Below are positions 8,413-16,597 of a DNA stretch of 45,083 nucleotides, one piece after another. This DNA is from Myxococcales bacterium SG8_38 (GTDB lineage Bacteria > Myxococcota_A > Polyangia > Polyangiales > Houyiibacteriaceae): NCBI GenBank assembly GCA_001303415.1, contig LJTN01000023.1:1-45083 (forward strand). The letters are read 5' to 3'. The notes beneath the pieces were generated by a model. That model saw only the letters and a program-made list of their open reading frames with translations, was not told where the DNA came from and ran no database searches. Positions within the stretch are counted from its first letter, which is position 1, and the number at the start of each line of letters is the position of its first letter. Position numbers and translations under genes: made by a program.

Positions 8413-9549
8413 CTACTGCCCGGGAACCCCGTCGATGCCGGGCTTGAACCGGAAGATCAGATACGGCGCATTGGCCTGCATGTGGGCCTTCGATCGAAGC
8501 ATCTGGTCGGGAATCGCGCTGTCCGCGACATAAAGCCAGCCGTCAGGACCGTAGCTCAGCGCATCAGCCCAACGAATGCGGTCGGTTCGGATGAGCGTGG
8601 TGAGCTCTCCTCCCGGCGTCATCCGCAGCACCGCACCATGCTCGACATCCGTGATCAGTACGTTGCCCTGGAGGTCGGTGCTGAGACCATCATTCAGCGG
8701 CTTGCGGCCCACCGCCTGCACCTTCGCTCCGAGCGCGCCTTCGCTCAACGAGGCATCCAACAGATCCTCGACCGCGATGCGATAGAGCGTGTCGTGGGCC
8801 ATCGCACCGTAGTACAGCCACTTGTCGTCGCGATCGATGACGATCCCATCGACGCCGGGCTTGAGCACGACCAACCCTCCGAAGAACTCCATGTCTTTGG
8901 TGGGATTGCGGATCAGCCAGTCCTGGGCACTAACCGACGGATGGCTGTTGAGCACTCGGCGCGCTTGCCCGTGCTCCACGTCGTAGACGACGAGACCGGG
9001 ATTCTTTCGCCAGAAGCTCACATCGGCGATGAAGACGTGCTTCCCGCTCGAATCGACCTGCAAATCCTGTAGAAAGGACCCGAGCTGCGCGACCGACCCG
9101 TCGAAGACGTGCTCGTGCGCGAGGGCGCCGGTGCCGAGGTCATATGCCAGGAGCTTGGCTGCCCCGGTTCCATGATTGCCGTGATCGATCGTCCACAACC
9201 TGTTCTGCTGATCCACCACCACGCCGAGCGGCGTTTCGAGTTGCGCTTGGGCAGCTTCACTCGGATACGCCCGGGGCACCCCATCGACCCATTCGAGGAG
9301 CTTCGGGCCGGTGGGGCGGCTTTCCGGGTGGATCGTGTAGAACACCCGGCCCTCCGCAGAGACGGCCACGTTGCCGATGGGCTCGGGGCTCGTTACCGCA
9401 ACCTCGAGCGTGCTCTGGTCGAACAGCGGCTCGCTGGTGAGATCGGGATATGGCGCACCACCGCCGTATCGGAGGTAGAGCACCAATGCCGCAAGCCCGA
9501 CGATCAACAGAGCTGTCGAGAGCAGGCGGACGAGAACCGCTCGCCACAT
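8413..9549 (-). CDS. Membrane-anchored yellow/royal-jelly-family propeller protein
   Basis: The 378-residue product starts with one hydrophobic segment (VRLLSTALLIVGLAALVLYL), an uncleaved anchor or signal, and is probably periplasmic. The rest is a beta-propeller with 'PLGVVVDQQNRLWTIDHGN', 'KHVFIADVSFWRKNPGLVVYDVEHGQARRVL' and 'PLNDGLSTDLQGNVLITDVEHGAV'. This order is typical of the major royal jelly protein/yellow family, whose bacterial members are usually annotated as L-dopachrome tautomerase-related, with likeness to SMP-30 and gluconolactonase folds. Enzymatic activity is not established for most bacterial members. It lies 67 bp downstream of the acyl-CoA dehydrogenase start, in the same direction. 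Confidence 0.7.
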   Translation of the reverse strand: MWRAVLVRLLSTALLIVGLAALVLYLRYGGGAPYPDLTSEPLFDQSTLEVAVTSPEPIGNVAVSAEGRVFYTIHPESRPTGPKLLEWVDGVPRAYPSEAAQAQLETPLGVVVDQQNRLWTIDHGNHGTGAAKLLAYDLGTGALAHEHVFDGSVAQLGSFLQDLQVDSSGKHVFIADVSFWRKNPGLVVYDVEHGQARRVLNSHPSVSAQDWLIRNPTKDMEFFGGLVVLKPGVDGIVIDRDDKWLYYGAMAHDTLYRIAVEDLLDASLSEGALGAKVQAVGRKPLNDGLSTDLQGNVLITDVEHGAVLRMTPGGELTTLIRTDRIRWADALSYGPDGWLYVADSAIPDQMLRSKAHMQANAPYLIFRFKPGIDGVPGQ

Positions 9550-9603
9550 CAGGTGACGCTAGCATGGGGTGGACCGGGGCGCTGGTAGCCCTAGACTTCA
9601 CCC

Positions 9604-10152
9604 ATGGCGCAACTGTCAGGGCAGCTCATCGTTGCGTTGCGGCAAACCGCGGCGCGTTTGGCTCGGCAAGATGTGACCTATCGCTGGTCCAGCTTCGCGT
9701 ATTGCAACTGCGGTCACTTGGCGCAGACCATCACGGGGCTCGATCCGGCCGAGATTCAGAAACGCGCGATGAGACGTGAGGGCGACTGGGGCGGCCAGGC
9801 GCGGGACTCGGTTTTGCGGCGGCCCTTTCCGGAGTTTGACTTCGGCGACCGCCCTACCCTAGACGAGGGAGCTTGGGAGCCACAGGACGTCGGAGCGTGC
9901 CAAGTGACCGGTGCGCCGCTCGACGAGGTGCTGGCCGAAATGTACGAGCTCGGCTTGAGCCCAGACGACGTCGCCCATCTGGAGCGCTTGAGCGATCCGG
10001 AGGTTCGCCGTCGGCTCGGCAACAACACGGAGGCCTTTTCCCATCATCGACGCGAAAACGTGATCGTGTATCTTCGCGCCTGGGCGGATCTGCTCGAGGC
10101 GCGGCTCGAAACGGTGGAACCGGCGGAACGGTTCCCCGAAGCCGCAGAGTGA
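9604..10152 (+). CDS. Conserved-looking protein of unknown function
   Basis: The 182-residue soluble protein has no signal peptide or transmembrane segment. It has an N-terminal stretch 'YRWSSFAYCNCGHLAQTITGL' with two close cysteines and a His. A charged middle region follows, then a C-terminal helical part 'EVRRRLGNNTEAFSHHRRENVIVYLRAWADLLEARL'. Codon use and dense packing suggest a real gene. It is divergent from the propeller gene (54-bp gap) and convergent with the ZIP transporter (7-bp gap). I do not recognise the family. The Cys/His cluster could bind a metal, but the sequence does not prove it. Confidence 0.65.
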   Translation: MAQLSGQLIVALRQTAARLARQDVTYRWSSFAYCNCGHLAQTITGLDPAEIQKRAMRREGDWGGQARDSVLRRPFPEFDFGDRPTLDEGAWEPQDVGACQVTGAPLDEVLAEMYELGLSPDDVAHLERLSDPEVRRRLGNNTEAFSHHRRENVIVYLRAWADLLEARLETVEPAERFPEAAE

Positions 10153-10159
10153 ACGCCCA

Positions 10160-10900
10160 TCAAGGCAATGCGATTCGGGTGCCCCACATCAACCCGAGCC
10201 CGGCCACGAAGCAAACGAAATAGACCAGATTGGCTCTTCCGCCCTGATGCTTGGTGACTTCTGGAACGAGGTCCGAGGCGGCGATGTAGATGAAGTTTCC
10301 TGCGGCGAGCGGCACCAGAAACGAAACATCGATGGCGGAGGACAGCGACCAAGCGAGCAATCCTCCGAGCAGAAATGTCAGCCCCGAGAGCAGGTTCATG
10401 AGCAACGCTTTGCGGGGCGCCCATCCTCCATGAACCAGGACGCCGAAATCCCCGAGCTCCTGGGGCACCTCGTGTGCAGCTGCCGCGAGCCATGCTGCGA
10501 TTCCAAGGCGCGGGTCGATCAGGAAGACGCCTCCCACGCCGAGACCGCCCAGGAAGTTGTGCAGCGCATCGCCGATGAGAATCAAGTACGTCAGCGGCTG
10601 CCGGCAGCTCGAGCTCGCGCGCTGACAATGGTGCCAATGCAGAAGTTGCTCGAGCGCAAAGAACGACACGAATCCGACGGCCGTCCATCCGTAGATGGGT
10701 AGCGGATCAGAGCTGCCATCGAGCGCGGCGGGCAACATGTGAAACAGCGCGCCGCCTAGCAAGGAGCCGGCAGCAAACGCGACGAGCGGCAAGATGATGC
10801 GTTCGAGCGTCTTTTCCTTCATGAGGAGCGTGGCGCTTCCCGCGAGCGCTATCGCGCTCATGAGCAGGCCGCCGATCACGATCCAGGTCAGTGAGATCAT
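10160..10900 (-). CDS. ZIP-family divalent metal transporter
   Basis: The 246-residue membrane protein has about eight hydrophobic segments. A His-containing loop lies between segments III and IV ('EQLLHWHHCQRASSSCR'). The two signature helices are 'LILIGDALHNFLGGLGVGGVF' (TM4, HN) and 'AAAAHEVPQELGDFGVLVHGG' (TM5, HEVPQE). In the ZIP family these His, Asn and Glu residues form the binuclear metal site for Zn2+, Fe2+ or Mn2+ uptake. The metal cannot be assigned from sequence. The start at 10900 gives MISLTWIVIGG, in line with a first membrane segment. Confidence 0.88.
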   Translation of the reverse strand: MISLTWIVIGGLLMSAIALAGSATLLMKEKTLERIILPLVAFAAGSLLGGALFHMLPAALDGSSDPLPIYGWTAVGFVSFFALEQLLHWHHCQRASSSCRQPLTYLILIGDALHNFLGGLGVGGVFLIDPRLGIAAWLAAAAHEVPQELGDFGVLVHGGWAPRKALLMNLLSGLTFLLGGLLAWSLSSAIDVSFLVPLAAGNFIYIAASDLVPEVTKHQGGRANLVYFVCFVAGLGLMWGTRIALP

Positions 10901-10951
10901 CGACTGAGGAGGCTCGAGCTCGGTATACGGGCAGCCAAGAGCCTCGCTTCC

Positions 10952-11350
10952 TCACCCGGCGAAGATCTGGAGGGCCACCATGATCTGCGCAGCAAAGCTC
11001 ACCAAGAACGCGAGGGTACGAATCCCAGTCCAACCCATGGTGAGCGCGGGGAAATGAACCACGCGAGCCCAGAAATACGACTGCGTCGCGAACAAGACCT
11101 GCCCGTCCTCGCCCCGACCGATCACCTGCGCCACGAGCACTAAGGTCGCAAACACGACCAAGTTCTCCACGGCATTGTAGTGGGCACGCTTGGCCCGGCG
11201 AGCCCAGAGCCGCTGCTTGAGCTCGTCTTCGGGTTCAACGGGCTTGAGCGTCCCGACGATCCCGAGGGATACCATGCGCTCGAGAACGTAGGGAATCCAA
11301 AGAAGGGCGGTGAGGACGGCGCTGGCCGCAAGCCATTCGACTGGGGTCAT
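10952..11350 (-). CDS. MAPEG-family membrane protein
   Basis: The 132-residue protein has four predicted membrane segments. It carries the family hallmark 'ARRAKRAHYNAVENLVVFATLVLVA', where the Arg, His, Asn and Glu residues of the second helix contact glutathione in characterised MAPEG enzymes. The ATG at 11350 is preceded by a strong AAGGAG site, which decides against the longer upstream frame. MAPEG proteins in bacteria act as membrane glutathione transferases or peroxidases. No direct substrate evidence exists here. It lies 51 bp upstream of the ZIP gene on the same strand and could be co-transcribed. Confidence 0.82.
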   Translation of the reverse strand: MTPVEWLAASAVLTALLWIPYVLERMVSLGIVGTLKPVEPEDELKQRLWARRAKRAHYNAVENLVVFATLVLVAQVIGRGEDGQVLFATQSYFWARVVHFPALTMGWTGIRTLAFLVSFAAQIMVALQIFAG

Positions 11351-11524
11351 GGCGGTCTCCTTTCGGGGGGTCCGACGGGGGTAGCCTCGCACGAAACCGC
11401 AGAGCTTGAAAAGAAGGGGCCGTGCGCGTGGTTCGAGGACGGGGTCCGAGGGTCGAGGGTCGAGCAGCTAGCGGGGCCTGTGCATCTTGACAGGCATCCT
11501 CCGGCGGGCTCACGGTTGCGGGTG

Positions 11525-12166
11525 ATGTCTCGTATCGTTTTTGCCGTCTCATGCGTGGTCTCGTTGTTTGTTGCCCCTTTTGCGACAGCCGAGGAAGAAA
11601 AGCAGCAGCCGAAGACCGAAGAGCAGTGGCTCGTCGAGCTGCGAAATAGCGCGACTTACAAGAAGGGGGCGGAGCTCATTCGGCAGCGGATCGACTTTGC
11701 GTACGACGCCGGCGCAGTTCGAGGAGCCAAGCACTGGGAGACGGCGCACGCGTACTACGTTGACCTCGCTGGGGCGAACGGTTGCAAGAAGGGCATGGAG
11801 CTCGCCGACGACCCGGTGAAGTCATGCCGGAAGGTCTCCGGCCCCGAGCCCGCGCTTCGAGGCGATCGGTATGAGAAGGGACGTGCAGAGATCTCCGCCT
11901 TGTCGGCGGAGGCGCTGCGGCCCGCCCGCGCGCAGAGCGTGCTCATCAACATCTACGACTACGGCTACGTGCAGGGCCTCGAGCATGGCTTGCGTGCTCG
12001 CAACGAGAGCATGGAATGGACGCAACGCTACTATGCCTCCTGCATCACGCGGGCGAACAAGGCCGACGCCGAGCCCGTCTGCTCGAGAGAATCGAAAGCA
12101 TGGTCGGCTGCTGCGTTCGAAAAGCTGCGCGCGCAGATCGAATCGTTCGGTGCGGACGGCCAGTAG
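11525..12166 (+). CDS. Exported protein of unknown function
   Basis: The ATG at 11525 gives a Sec signal peptide (MSRIVFAVSCVVSLFVAPFATA) that cleaves before EEEKQQ, so the 328-residue reading from 11180 is rejected. The mature part of about 190 residues is mostly helical. It contains four cysteines, including 'NGCKKGMELADDPVKSC' and 'YYASCITRANKADAEPVCSRE', which may form disulphides, and repeated 'YxYGYVQGLEHGL' and 'FAYDAGAVRGAKH' helices. No family is recognised. The 170-bp gap to the divergent MAPEG gene contains a perfect TTGACA (11488) but no convincing -10 element. Confidence 0.65.
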   Translation: MSRIVFAVSCVVSLFVAPFATAEEEKQQPKTEEQWLVELRNSATYKKGAELIRQRIDFAYDAGAVRGAKHWETAHAYYVDLAGANGCKKGMELADDPVKSCRKVSGPEPALRGDRYEKGRAEISALSAEALRPARAQSVLINIYDYGYVQGLEHGLRARNESMEWTQRYYASCITRANKADAEPVCSRESKAWSAAAFEKLRAQIESFGADGQ

Positions 12167-12252
12167 ATGGCTAGGCGGCCCGCCAGACGTTTGTGTCTCC
12201 ACATGCCGCGAACGCGGCTGGATTCAACCGAAACTTTCGCTGCTCGAGTGAA

Positions 12253-12399
12253 TCAGTAGTCGGCAGGCGCCGTTTCCTGCGTCTCCCGAAGCTCTTTTTC
12301 GAGCTCGTTGACGCGCGCCTCCAAGACCTCGATTCGCTTCTTCAGCGCAAGGACGTCACTTTGCAGCGCTGGCTCGTCGTGTTCTTTTCGTTCTGACAT
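12253..12399 (-). CDS. Small coiled-coil (SlyX-like) protein
   Basis: A 48-codon frame starts at the ATG at 12399, with an AAGGGGG ribosome site just upstream, and ends in TGA at 12253-12255. The product is MSERKEHDEPALQSDVLALK then KRIEVLEARVNELEKELRET, ending QETAPADY. Its heptad pattern of Leu/Val (VLALKKRIEVLEARVNELEKEL) predicts one amphipathic coiled-coil helix, as in SlyX or leucine-zipper-like small proteins. It is the last gene after the GroEL and methyltransferase operon, 33 bp past its end, and could be the operon's distal gene. The role is unknown. Confidence 0.6.
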   Translation of the reverse strand: MSERKEHDEPALQSDVLALKKRIEVLEARVNELEKELRETQETAPADY

Positions 12400-12432
12400 G
12401 CGGCCCCCTTGGTGGTGTCAAAGCACTGTGAG

Positions 12433-14415
12433 TCATCCGTAGACCTGGGGAATTTCGTGGCGCGCCGACTCCGCGTCAAGCGCACGGACCGCATGAGTCT
12501 CGTCGAACCAAACATAGGCGTCGAACTGCCACGGCAGCGCCGCTTGAAAGTAGTGGCTCTGCAGCTCGGTCTCTGGCCGATAGATGACGCCGATGGCCCG
12601 CTCCAAGCGCGGTGACGCCAACTCCTCGCGCACCGCCTCGCGGACCGGGTTGCGCAACGCCAGAAGAAAGGCGGGCACCTCCGCGTCGTGAAATAGTCGT
12701 TCGTAGCTCGTCGGATGCGACGGTCGCACTCTCTTGACGGCCATTGGTCCGCCCCAGTCGGTCGCAGCGGCCACGGTTCCCGTGTGGGTGCCGAAGCCGA
12801 TGGAAAACGCGGAATGGCCGAAGCTCATCCGGCAGAGCTGGCCGATGTTGTGCTCCCCGCGTGCTGCACCCATTTCGGTCGCCCGCGCATCGCCGACGTG
12901 CGAGTTGTGTGCCCAGACGACCGCCTTGGCCCGCGGGCCGCGAAACTCCAGCAGGCGCTCCAAGGTGTCGAACATGTGCTGGTCGCGGAGGTTCCACGAA
13001 TCGGGGCCTCCGTAGTACATCACGCGGTAATACTCCTCTGCCGCAGCCACCAAATGCGCGTTGGAGGTGGCATCGAAAAAGCGATCTCCGTCCGCCAAGG
13101 CGTACTCGAGGCGACGCTCGAGCAGGTCTCGAAGAACCTCGACCACCGGACCCTCGCACCGCGCGTAGCCTCGGCTGATCGCGGCACGTCCATAGAGCGC
13201 CGGGTCGCGCTCCCAAGGCGAGAGACAGGCGTAGCGTTGTTTTGCGATCTCGGCAGCCTTCGGATCGACGTCGCGCAGGTAGTCGAGCACCGCGTCGATC
13301 GACTTGTACAAGCTGTAGAGGTCCAGTCCGCAAAATCCGACCCGCCGCCGTGAATCGTCGATGAGCTCGTTGTGCGACTTGAGCCATGCGATGAGCTCGA
13401 CCACCTCTCGATTCCGCCACATCCACGTAGGAAAGCGCGTGAAGATCGGCTCTTCCCGAATCGGATAATCCAAGTCACGAATGTGATGATCGATGCGGGC
13501 GGCGTCCGGCCAGTCGCCCTCGATGGCCACCACGTCGAAGCCGCGCCGCAGGACCAGCTCGGTCGTGATGCGCGTTCTCATGCGATAGAACTCCGAGGTT
13601 CCGTGCGTGGCCTCGCCGAGAAGGACGACCCGAGCATCGCCGATCTGATCGAGCAAGGGACCGAGCTCTACGTCGTCGATTGCCGCAAACGGCTGACAAG
13701 CCTCGCGCACCAGATGGGCGACCGGAGGCTCCGGCGTCGGAACTCGCTTGGCGCTCGGTGCTCCGGCGTCTTCCGCAAAACCCGCCGCGCCGATGAGCGG
13801 GACGAACCGCACGCCCCCCAGATCCTCAGTGCGCGCTTCGCCATCGGGCTGCTTGGTCACCCTCAACAAGCGTTGGTCGCGGACCTCGGCGCCGACGGGA
13901 ATCACCATTCGGCCGCCGGGAGCAAGCTGCTCCACGAGGGCTTGGGGGACCGAGGGCCCTCCTGCAGAGACGAGGATCGCGTCGAAGGGCGCGTGCTCGG
14001 GCCAACCGAGGGTTCCATCTCCACACAACACGTGCACGTTGGGATAGCCGAGCTCCCGCAGCCGGCTTCTTGCCTCGTCGGCAAGCGCGCGGTGCCGCTC
14101 GATGGTGTAGACTTCCGCTGCGATTTCTCCGAGGACGGCAGCCGCGTAGCCCGAACCGGTTCCGATCTCCAAGACCTTGTCGTTCGGCCCGATGCGCAAC
14201 GCCTCGGCCATCGCGGCAACGATGTAAGGCTGAGAGATCGTCTGTCCCTCCTCGATGGGCAGCGGGGTGTCCTCGTAGGCAAACTCGGACAGGTGCGTGG
14301 GAAGGAACGCCTCTCGGGGCACGCTGCGCATCGCTTCGAGCACGGCCGTCTGACGCACTCCCCGCGCCTCGATCTGGCGCTTCACCATTTGCCTCCGCTG
14401 CTCTTGCCTGTCCAT
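12433..14415 (-). CDS. Protein-L-isoaspartate methyltransferase fused to erythromycin esterase-like domain
   Basis: The 660-residue product has two parts. Residues 5-210 form a PIMT domain: 'MVKRQIEARGVRQTAVLEAM', motif I 'VLEIGTGSGYAAAV' at 81-94 and 'GPFD/APFDAILVSAGGP'-type motif II. In this family it uses S-adenosylmethionine to repair isoaspartyl residues in aged proteins. Residues 235-660 form an EreA/EreB-like hydrolase: 'LLGEATHGTSEFYRMR' with His271, 'VAIEGDWPDAARID' and 'VWAHNSHVGDARATEMG'. The linker (212-232) is Pro/Ala-rich. The start at 14415 lies one base after the groEL stop codon (14417-14419), so translation is probably coupled. The substrate of the second domain is unknown, and a drug-resistance role should not be assumed. 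Confidence 0.85.
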   Translation of the reverse strand: MDRQEQRRQMVKRQIEARGVRQTAVLEAMRSVPREAFLPTHLSEFAYEDTPLPIEEGQTISQPYIVAAMAEALRIGPNDKVLEIGTGSGYAAAVLGEIAAEVYTIERHRALADEARSRLRELGYPNVHVLCGDGTLGWPEHAPFDAILVSAGGPSVPQALVEQLAPGGRMVIPVGAEVRDQRLLRVTKQPDGEARTEDLGGVRFVPLIGAAGFAEDAGAPSAKRVPTPEPPVAHLVREACQPFAAIDDVELGPLLDQIGDARVVLLGEATHGTSEFYRMRTRITTELVLRRGFDVVAIEGDWPDAARIDHHIRDLDYPIREEPIFTRFPTWMWRNREVVELIAWLKSHNELIDDSRRRVGFCGLDLYSLYKSIDAVLDYLRDVDPKAAEIAKQRYACLSPWERDPALYGRAAISRGYARCEGPVVEVLRDLLERRLEYALADGDRFFDATSNAHLVAAAEEYYRVMYYGGPDSWNLRDQHMFDTLERLLEFRGPRAKAVVWAHNSHVGDARATEMGAARGEHNIGQLCRMSFGHSAFSIGFGTHTGTVAAATDWGGPMAVKRVRPSHPTSYERLFHDAEVPAFLLALRNPVREAVREELASPRLERAIGVIYRPETELQSHYFQAALPWQFDAYVWFDETHAVRALDAESARHEIPQVYG

Positions 14416-14416
14416 G

Positions 14417-16036
14417 TCAGAACTCCGGCATGGCCGGGCTTGGCTCGCGGCTCTTCTCCTCGATCTCGGTAAGCGTGCCCTCGGTGAGCAGCAGGGTTCC
14501 TGCCACCGAGATCGCGTTTTCCAACGCGACGCGGACGACCTTGGCCGGATCGATGATCCCGGCTTCACCGAGATCGACGTACTGTCCCGTGTTGGCGTCG
14601 AAACCAAAGTCACCGGTCCCCGAACGCAACCGGTCGACGACCACTCCCGGATCGACGCCGGAGTTGAGGGCGATCTGTCGCACCGGGGCCTCGAGAGCCC
14701 GCCGTAACACGCCGATCCCGGTCTTGATGTCGCCATCCGCACGGCGCTCCTCTTCCGCCAGCGCGTCGGCGAGCCGCAAGAGAGTGAGCCCACCGCCCGC
14801 CACGATGCCCTCCTCGACCGCTGCTTTGGTCGAGCTGATCGCATCGTCGAACGCGTCTTTGCGGTTCTTCAGCTCCACTTCGGAGGGTGCGCCCACGTGG
14901 ATCACGGCGACGCCGCCCGCCAGCCTGGCCAGCCGCTCTTGGAGCTTTTCACGATCGTAGTCCGAGGTGGTTTGCTCGATTTGCGCGCGAATCTCCGCAC
15001 AGCGGCCCTCGATGGCGGACTTTTCGCCTTCGCCGCCGATGATGGTCGTCGTGTCTTTGTCGATGACGACGCGCTTTGCAGTCCCGAGGTCGCTTAGCGT
15101 CACGGCGGAGAGCTTCACACCGAGCTCCGAGGAAACGACCTGCCCTCCGGTCAGCACGGCCAAGTCTTGCAGCATCGCCTTGCGTCGATCGCCAAAGCCG
15201 GGAGCCTTGACTGCGGCGCAAGGAAACGTGCCCCGGAGCTTGTTGACGACCAGGGTCGCCAAGGCTTCGCCTTCGACGTCCTCGGCGACCAGCAGGATCG
15301 CACGCCCCGCTTGGGCGACCGCCTCGAGGACGGGTAACAAGTCCCTCATCGATGAAATCTTGGTATCGCTGAGCAAGACATAAGGAGTTTGCAACTCGAC
15401 CTCCATGCGCTCGGCATCGGTGACGAAGTAGGCCGAGAGGTAGCCACGATCGAACTGCATGCCTTCTACCACCTCGAGGGAGGTTTCCGTGCCCTTGGCT
15501 TCCTCGATCGATACGGTTCCCTCGTCACCTACTTTGTCGAGCGCCTCGGCGACGAGCTCGCCGATCGAGGCATCGCCGTGTGCCGAGATCGTGGCGACTT
15601 GCGTTTTTTCCTTTGCGCTCGTCACCGGCCTCGAGAGCTTGGCGAGCTGCTCGACGGCGAGCTTCGTGCCGCGATCGAGACCACGCTTGATGTCGATGGC
15701 GCTTGCGCCGGAGGTCACGTTTCGAAGCCCGTCGGCGTAGACGGCGTGCGCGAGCACGGTCGAGGTGCTGGTGCCGTCACCCACCAAGTCGCCCGTACGG
15801 ACCGCTGCCTGACGCAGCATCTGCGCGCCGAGGTTCTCCTCTGGATCTTTCAGGTTGATCTGTTTGGCGATGGTCACGCCATCGTCGCAAACGAGGGGCG
15901 AGCCCCACTTCTTTTCGATGAGAATGCTCTTGGCCTTGGGGCCCAGCGTGACGCGGACGGCATTGGCCAATGCCGCCGCGCCCGCCAGCACCTTTGCCCT
16001 TGCCTCATCGCTGAATCGAAGCTGGGTGTGCGTCAT
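14417..16036 (-). CDS. Orphan GroEL/Cpn60 paralogue
   Basis: The 539-residue chaperonin subunit has the ATP-binding loop as '[11 protein letters not shown]' (usually GDGTTTAT) and retains the catalytic Asp. '[14 protein letters not shown]' and the second catalytic Asp region '[10 protein letters not shown]' are also present. It lacks the C-terminal GGM repeat, ending [13 protein letters not shown], and no groES lies anywhere in the window. A GGAG site sits 6-7 bases before the ATG. It follows hsp20 by 15 bp in the same operon. It most likely acts as a stress-specific paralogue beside a housekeeping groESL elsewhere, using an external GroES, though this is inference. Confidence 0.9.
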   Translation of the reverse strand: MTHTQLRFSDEARAKVLAGAAALANAVRVTLGPKAKSILIEKKWGSPLVCDDGVTIAKQINLKDPEENLGAQMLRQAAVRTGDLVGDGTSTSTVLAHAVYADGLRNVTSGASAIDIKRGLDRGTKLAVEQLAKLSRPVTSAKEKTQVATISAHGDASIGELVAEALDKVGDEGTVSIEEAKGTETSLEVVEGMQFDRGYLSAYFVTDAERMEVELQTPYVLLSDTKISSMRDLLPVLEAVAQAGRAILLVAEDVEGEALATLVVNKLRGTFPCAAVKAPGFGDRRKAMLQDLAVLTGGQVVSSELGVKLSAVTLSDLGTAKRVVIDKDTTTIIGGEGEKSAIEGRCAEIRAQIEQTTSDYDREKLQERLARLAGGVAVIHVGAPSEVELKNRKDAFDDAISSTKAAVEEGIVAGGGLTLLRLADALAEEERRADGDIKTGIGVLRRALEAPVRQIALNSGVDPGVVVDRLRSGTGDFGFDANTGQYVDLGEAGIIDPAKVVRVALENAISVAGTLLLTEGTLTEIEEKSREPSPAMPEF

Positions 16037-16051
16037 CGGTGACTCCGTGAG

Positions 16052-16507
16052 CTAGGATTTGACCGCAACGGCGCGCGCCGTGGACTTCTTCGGCTCCGTG
16101 CGTGGAATCCGTACCGTCAGCAGGCCGTCCTTATAGCTTGCGTCGACTTTGTCCTCGTTGGCATCATCGGGCAGCTTGAAGCTCCTCATGAAGCTGCCGT
16201 AGGAGCTCTCGACGCGGTGATACTTCTTGCCCTTTTCTTCCTTCTTCTCCCGCCGCTCCCCGCGAAGCGTGAGCACGCGATCTTCGACGTTCACCTCAAG
16301 GTCCTCCTGCTTCACACCGGGGAGCTCGGCCTCGATCCGGTACTCCTCATCCGTTTCGGAGACGTTGCATGAGGGAGTCCAATCCGCGATGGACAGCGAC
16401 TCGCGCTCCCCAAACGGCCATGTCGCCAACATGTCGCGGAACGCTTCTTGGAGGCTTCCAAACCCTGCAAACGGGTCTCGCCCTCTTCTCATGAGTGTCA
16501 TGGTCAT
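16052..16507 (-). CDS. Hsp20 small heat-shock protein
   Basis: The product is about 151 residues long. It has the alpha-crystallin domain 'WTPSCNVSETDEEYRIEAEL', then PGVKQEDLEVNVEDRVLTLRG and the closing 'ASYKDGLLTVRIPR'. It acts as an ATP-independent holdase that keeps unfolding proteins soluble. Start choice is ambiguous: the ATG at 16507 has its GGAG only 3 bases away, while the ATG at 16501 (MTLMRRG) has the same site at good spacing and may be the true start. It sits between porB and groEL in the operon, passing clients to GroEL or Lon by analogy with other bacteria. Confidence 0.9.
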   Translation of the reverse strand: MTMTLMRRGRDPFAGFGSLQEAFRDMLATWPFGERESLSIADWTPSCNVSETDEEYRIEAELPGVKQEDLEVNVEDRVLTLRGERREKKEEKGKKYHRVESSYGSFMRSFKLPDDANEDKVDASYKDGLLTVRIPRTEPKKSTARAVAVKS

Positions 16508-16525
16508 CTTCTCCTTTCTCATATG

Positions 16526-16542
16526 GCACGCCCGGCGCGTGC
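16526..16542. promoter_or_regulatory. Inverted repeat in the hsp20 leader
   Basis: GCACGC (16526-16531) and GCGTGC (16537-16542) are separated by 5 bases, with partial extension outward (ATG/CAT). It lies about 20 bases upstream of the hsp20 start codon and just before the ribosome site. It could be a repressor site or a leader hairpin that influences hsp20 translation. It does not match the CIRCE or HAIR operator consensus sequences that I know. Confidence 0.35.
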
Positions 16543-16597
16543 ATGGATAAGCGAAGCAAAAGTCGCGCCAACGTATCCCGCACCAAGACGCGGGAGA

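Noticed and set aside
11488-11524. Sigma70 promoter of the exported protein
   Set aside because: The -35-like TTGACA is perfect, but the hexamer 17 bp later (TCACGG) is not a -10 element.
12433-14415. Macrolide-resistance gene
   Set aside because: Although the second domain resembles erythromycin esterase, it is fused to PIMT in a stress operon with no mobile element or other resistance gene.
13372-14472. 366-residue frame on the plus strand
   Set aside because: It is antisense to the PIMT-Ere fusion and the groEL 3' end; there is no domain evidence.
16508-16597. CIRCE or HAIR operator upstream of hsp20/groEL
   Set aside because: Neither TTAGCACTC-N9-GAGTGCTAA nor CTTGAGT-N7-ACTCAAG is present.
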